DNA of 56,000 bases, taken from Symbiodinium natans (Eukaryota; Sar; Dinophyceae; Suessiales; Symbiodiniaceae). A program made the translations under genes and the position numbers. Positions 55,500-56,000 of the stretch are shown piece after piece (positions within the stretch are counted from its first letter, which is position 1; the number at the start of each line of letters is the position of its first letter). The DNA is taken from contig CAJNDS010000133.1 of NCBI GenBank assembly GCA_905221605.1, positions 89,001 through 145,000 on the forward strand, in the 5' to 3' direction. The notes under the pieces were generated by a model. That model was not told where the DNA came from. It saw nothing but the letters and a program-made list of their open reading frames with translations, and did not search any database.

Positions 55500-56000
55500 G
55501 GCGTCCCTTCGGGCCTTGTTTGGGCGCAGTTTTCTCTTTCGGTGTGTTAGTTTTTTGTTATTTGTGTATTTGCGATTATGTTGTCATTTTTCTTGTGTTT
55601 CTTTTCTTTATGTATTATGATTATCTCTTTCTTGATTTGTTAACTGGTACCAGTAGTATCTTTGTTCGTTTTTGGGGTTGTTTGTTGGTTAGTATAGATG
55701 TTATCTTCTTTTTATCTTTTTTCTTTGGGGGGGGGGGGAGGGAAGGAGAGGTTGCGGTCTGTTGTGGGCATCTGCGAGTCGTCGGGGTTTATTGGGGTTG
55801 CTAGGTGTTTTGGGTTTGGGTTTTAAGGGTTTCTTGGTTTTGTAGGTGTTTTTGGTTTGGGGTTTTAAGGGTTTCTTGGTTTTGTAGACTTTAGGTCATG
55901 GATTACTTCTCTCACCACAGAATATATGATAATGTATACCCTTATATTACATTGTATGATATCATCGTACTTCATGTTTCATATGAAAAAACACATGCTT
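55500..56000. other. T-rich host sequence to window end
   Basis: T-rich low-complexity DNA (55530-55730), a G-run at 55727-55738, a duplicated GGTTTCTTGGTTTTGTAG (about 55828 and 55869), and an AT-rich end with short palindromes (ATGATATCAT at about 55957). No exon is supported. Confidence 0.55.

Noticed and set aside
55478-55804. 108-residue hydrophobic frame resembling a membrane protein
   Set aside because: T-rich low-complexity DNA gives Phe/Leu/Val runs; no conserved motif. Its first codons are a duplicated exon end.
1-56000. rRNA, tRNA and dinoflagellate spliced-leader genes
   Set aside because: I looked for cloverleaf, rRNA core and spliced-leader (CCGTAGCCATTTTGGCTCAAG-like) strings and saw none; a weak tRNA could be missed without a covariance search.

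Overview
The window reads as a piece of a nuclear genome from a flagellated microalga, most likely a dinoflagellate, carrying an integrated 20-kb virus-like element. The host DNA is GC-rich. It is filled with telomere-type heptamers (CCCTAAA and TTTAGGG) and broken into very short exons, all on the + strand. Two host genes could be rebuilt by hand from conserved protein motifs. One is a leucyl/phenylalanyl-tRNA--protein transferase family gene (about 6.35-11.2 kb). The other is the intraflagellar transport gene IFT57 (about 12.9-26.4 kb). Their exons are only 30 to about 120 nt. Many introns must start with GC or GA instead of GT to keep the frame, which is a dinoflagellate habit. IFT57 implies a cilium.

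Layout. 1-5.0 kb: exons of one or more unidentified genes. 5.5-6.1 kb: MITE-like and introner-like repeats. 6.35-11.2 kb: the transferase. 12.9-26.4 kb: IFT57. One 5.9-kb IFT57 intron (18173-24058) holds a SET/MYND methyltransferase gene (18572-20395) and two copies of an F-box-like gene (20.9-22.6 kb) on the same strand. 26.4-29.1 kb: exons of a further gene, then a telomere-like tract. 29132-49053: the virus-like element. 49.1-56 kb: minisatellites and exons of unidentified genes.

The element is AT-rich and bounded by inverted repeats of about 385-390 bp. It is a Polinton-like virus (PLV). It encodes a double-jelly-roll major capsid protein, a minor capsid (penton-type) protein, an A32/FtsK-type packaging ATPase, a protein-primed family B DNA polymerase, a retrovirus-type DDE integrase, a class-3-like lipase, and a long fibre with an S74 intramolecular chaperone domain. 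It also has two GIY-YIG nucleases and several small zinc-finger or coiled-coil proteins. The structural and packaging genes fill the centre. The polymerase sits at the right end, and a duplicated small zinc-finger gene sits at the left.

Three signals stand out. (1) Most genes of the element end in an RNA hairpin at or beside the stop codon, as in mimivirus and its virophage Sputnik; this suggests 3'-end processing by a giant-virus helper. (2) Two genes are each broken by one in-frame TGA, and in one of them the end hairpin marks the true gene end beyond the TGA. (3) Host introns are largely built from telomere heptamers, often with TTTAGGG at the 5' side and CCCTAAA at the 3' side, so that an intron could fold on itself.
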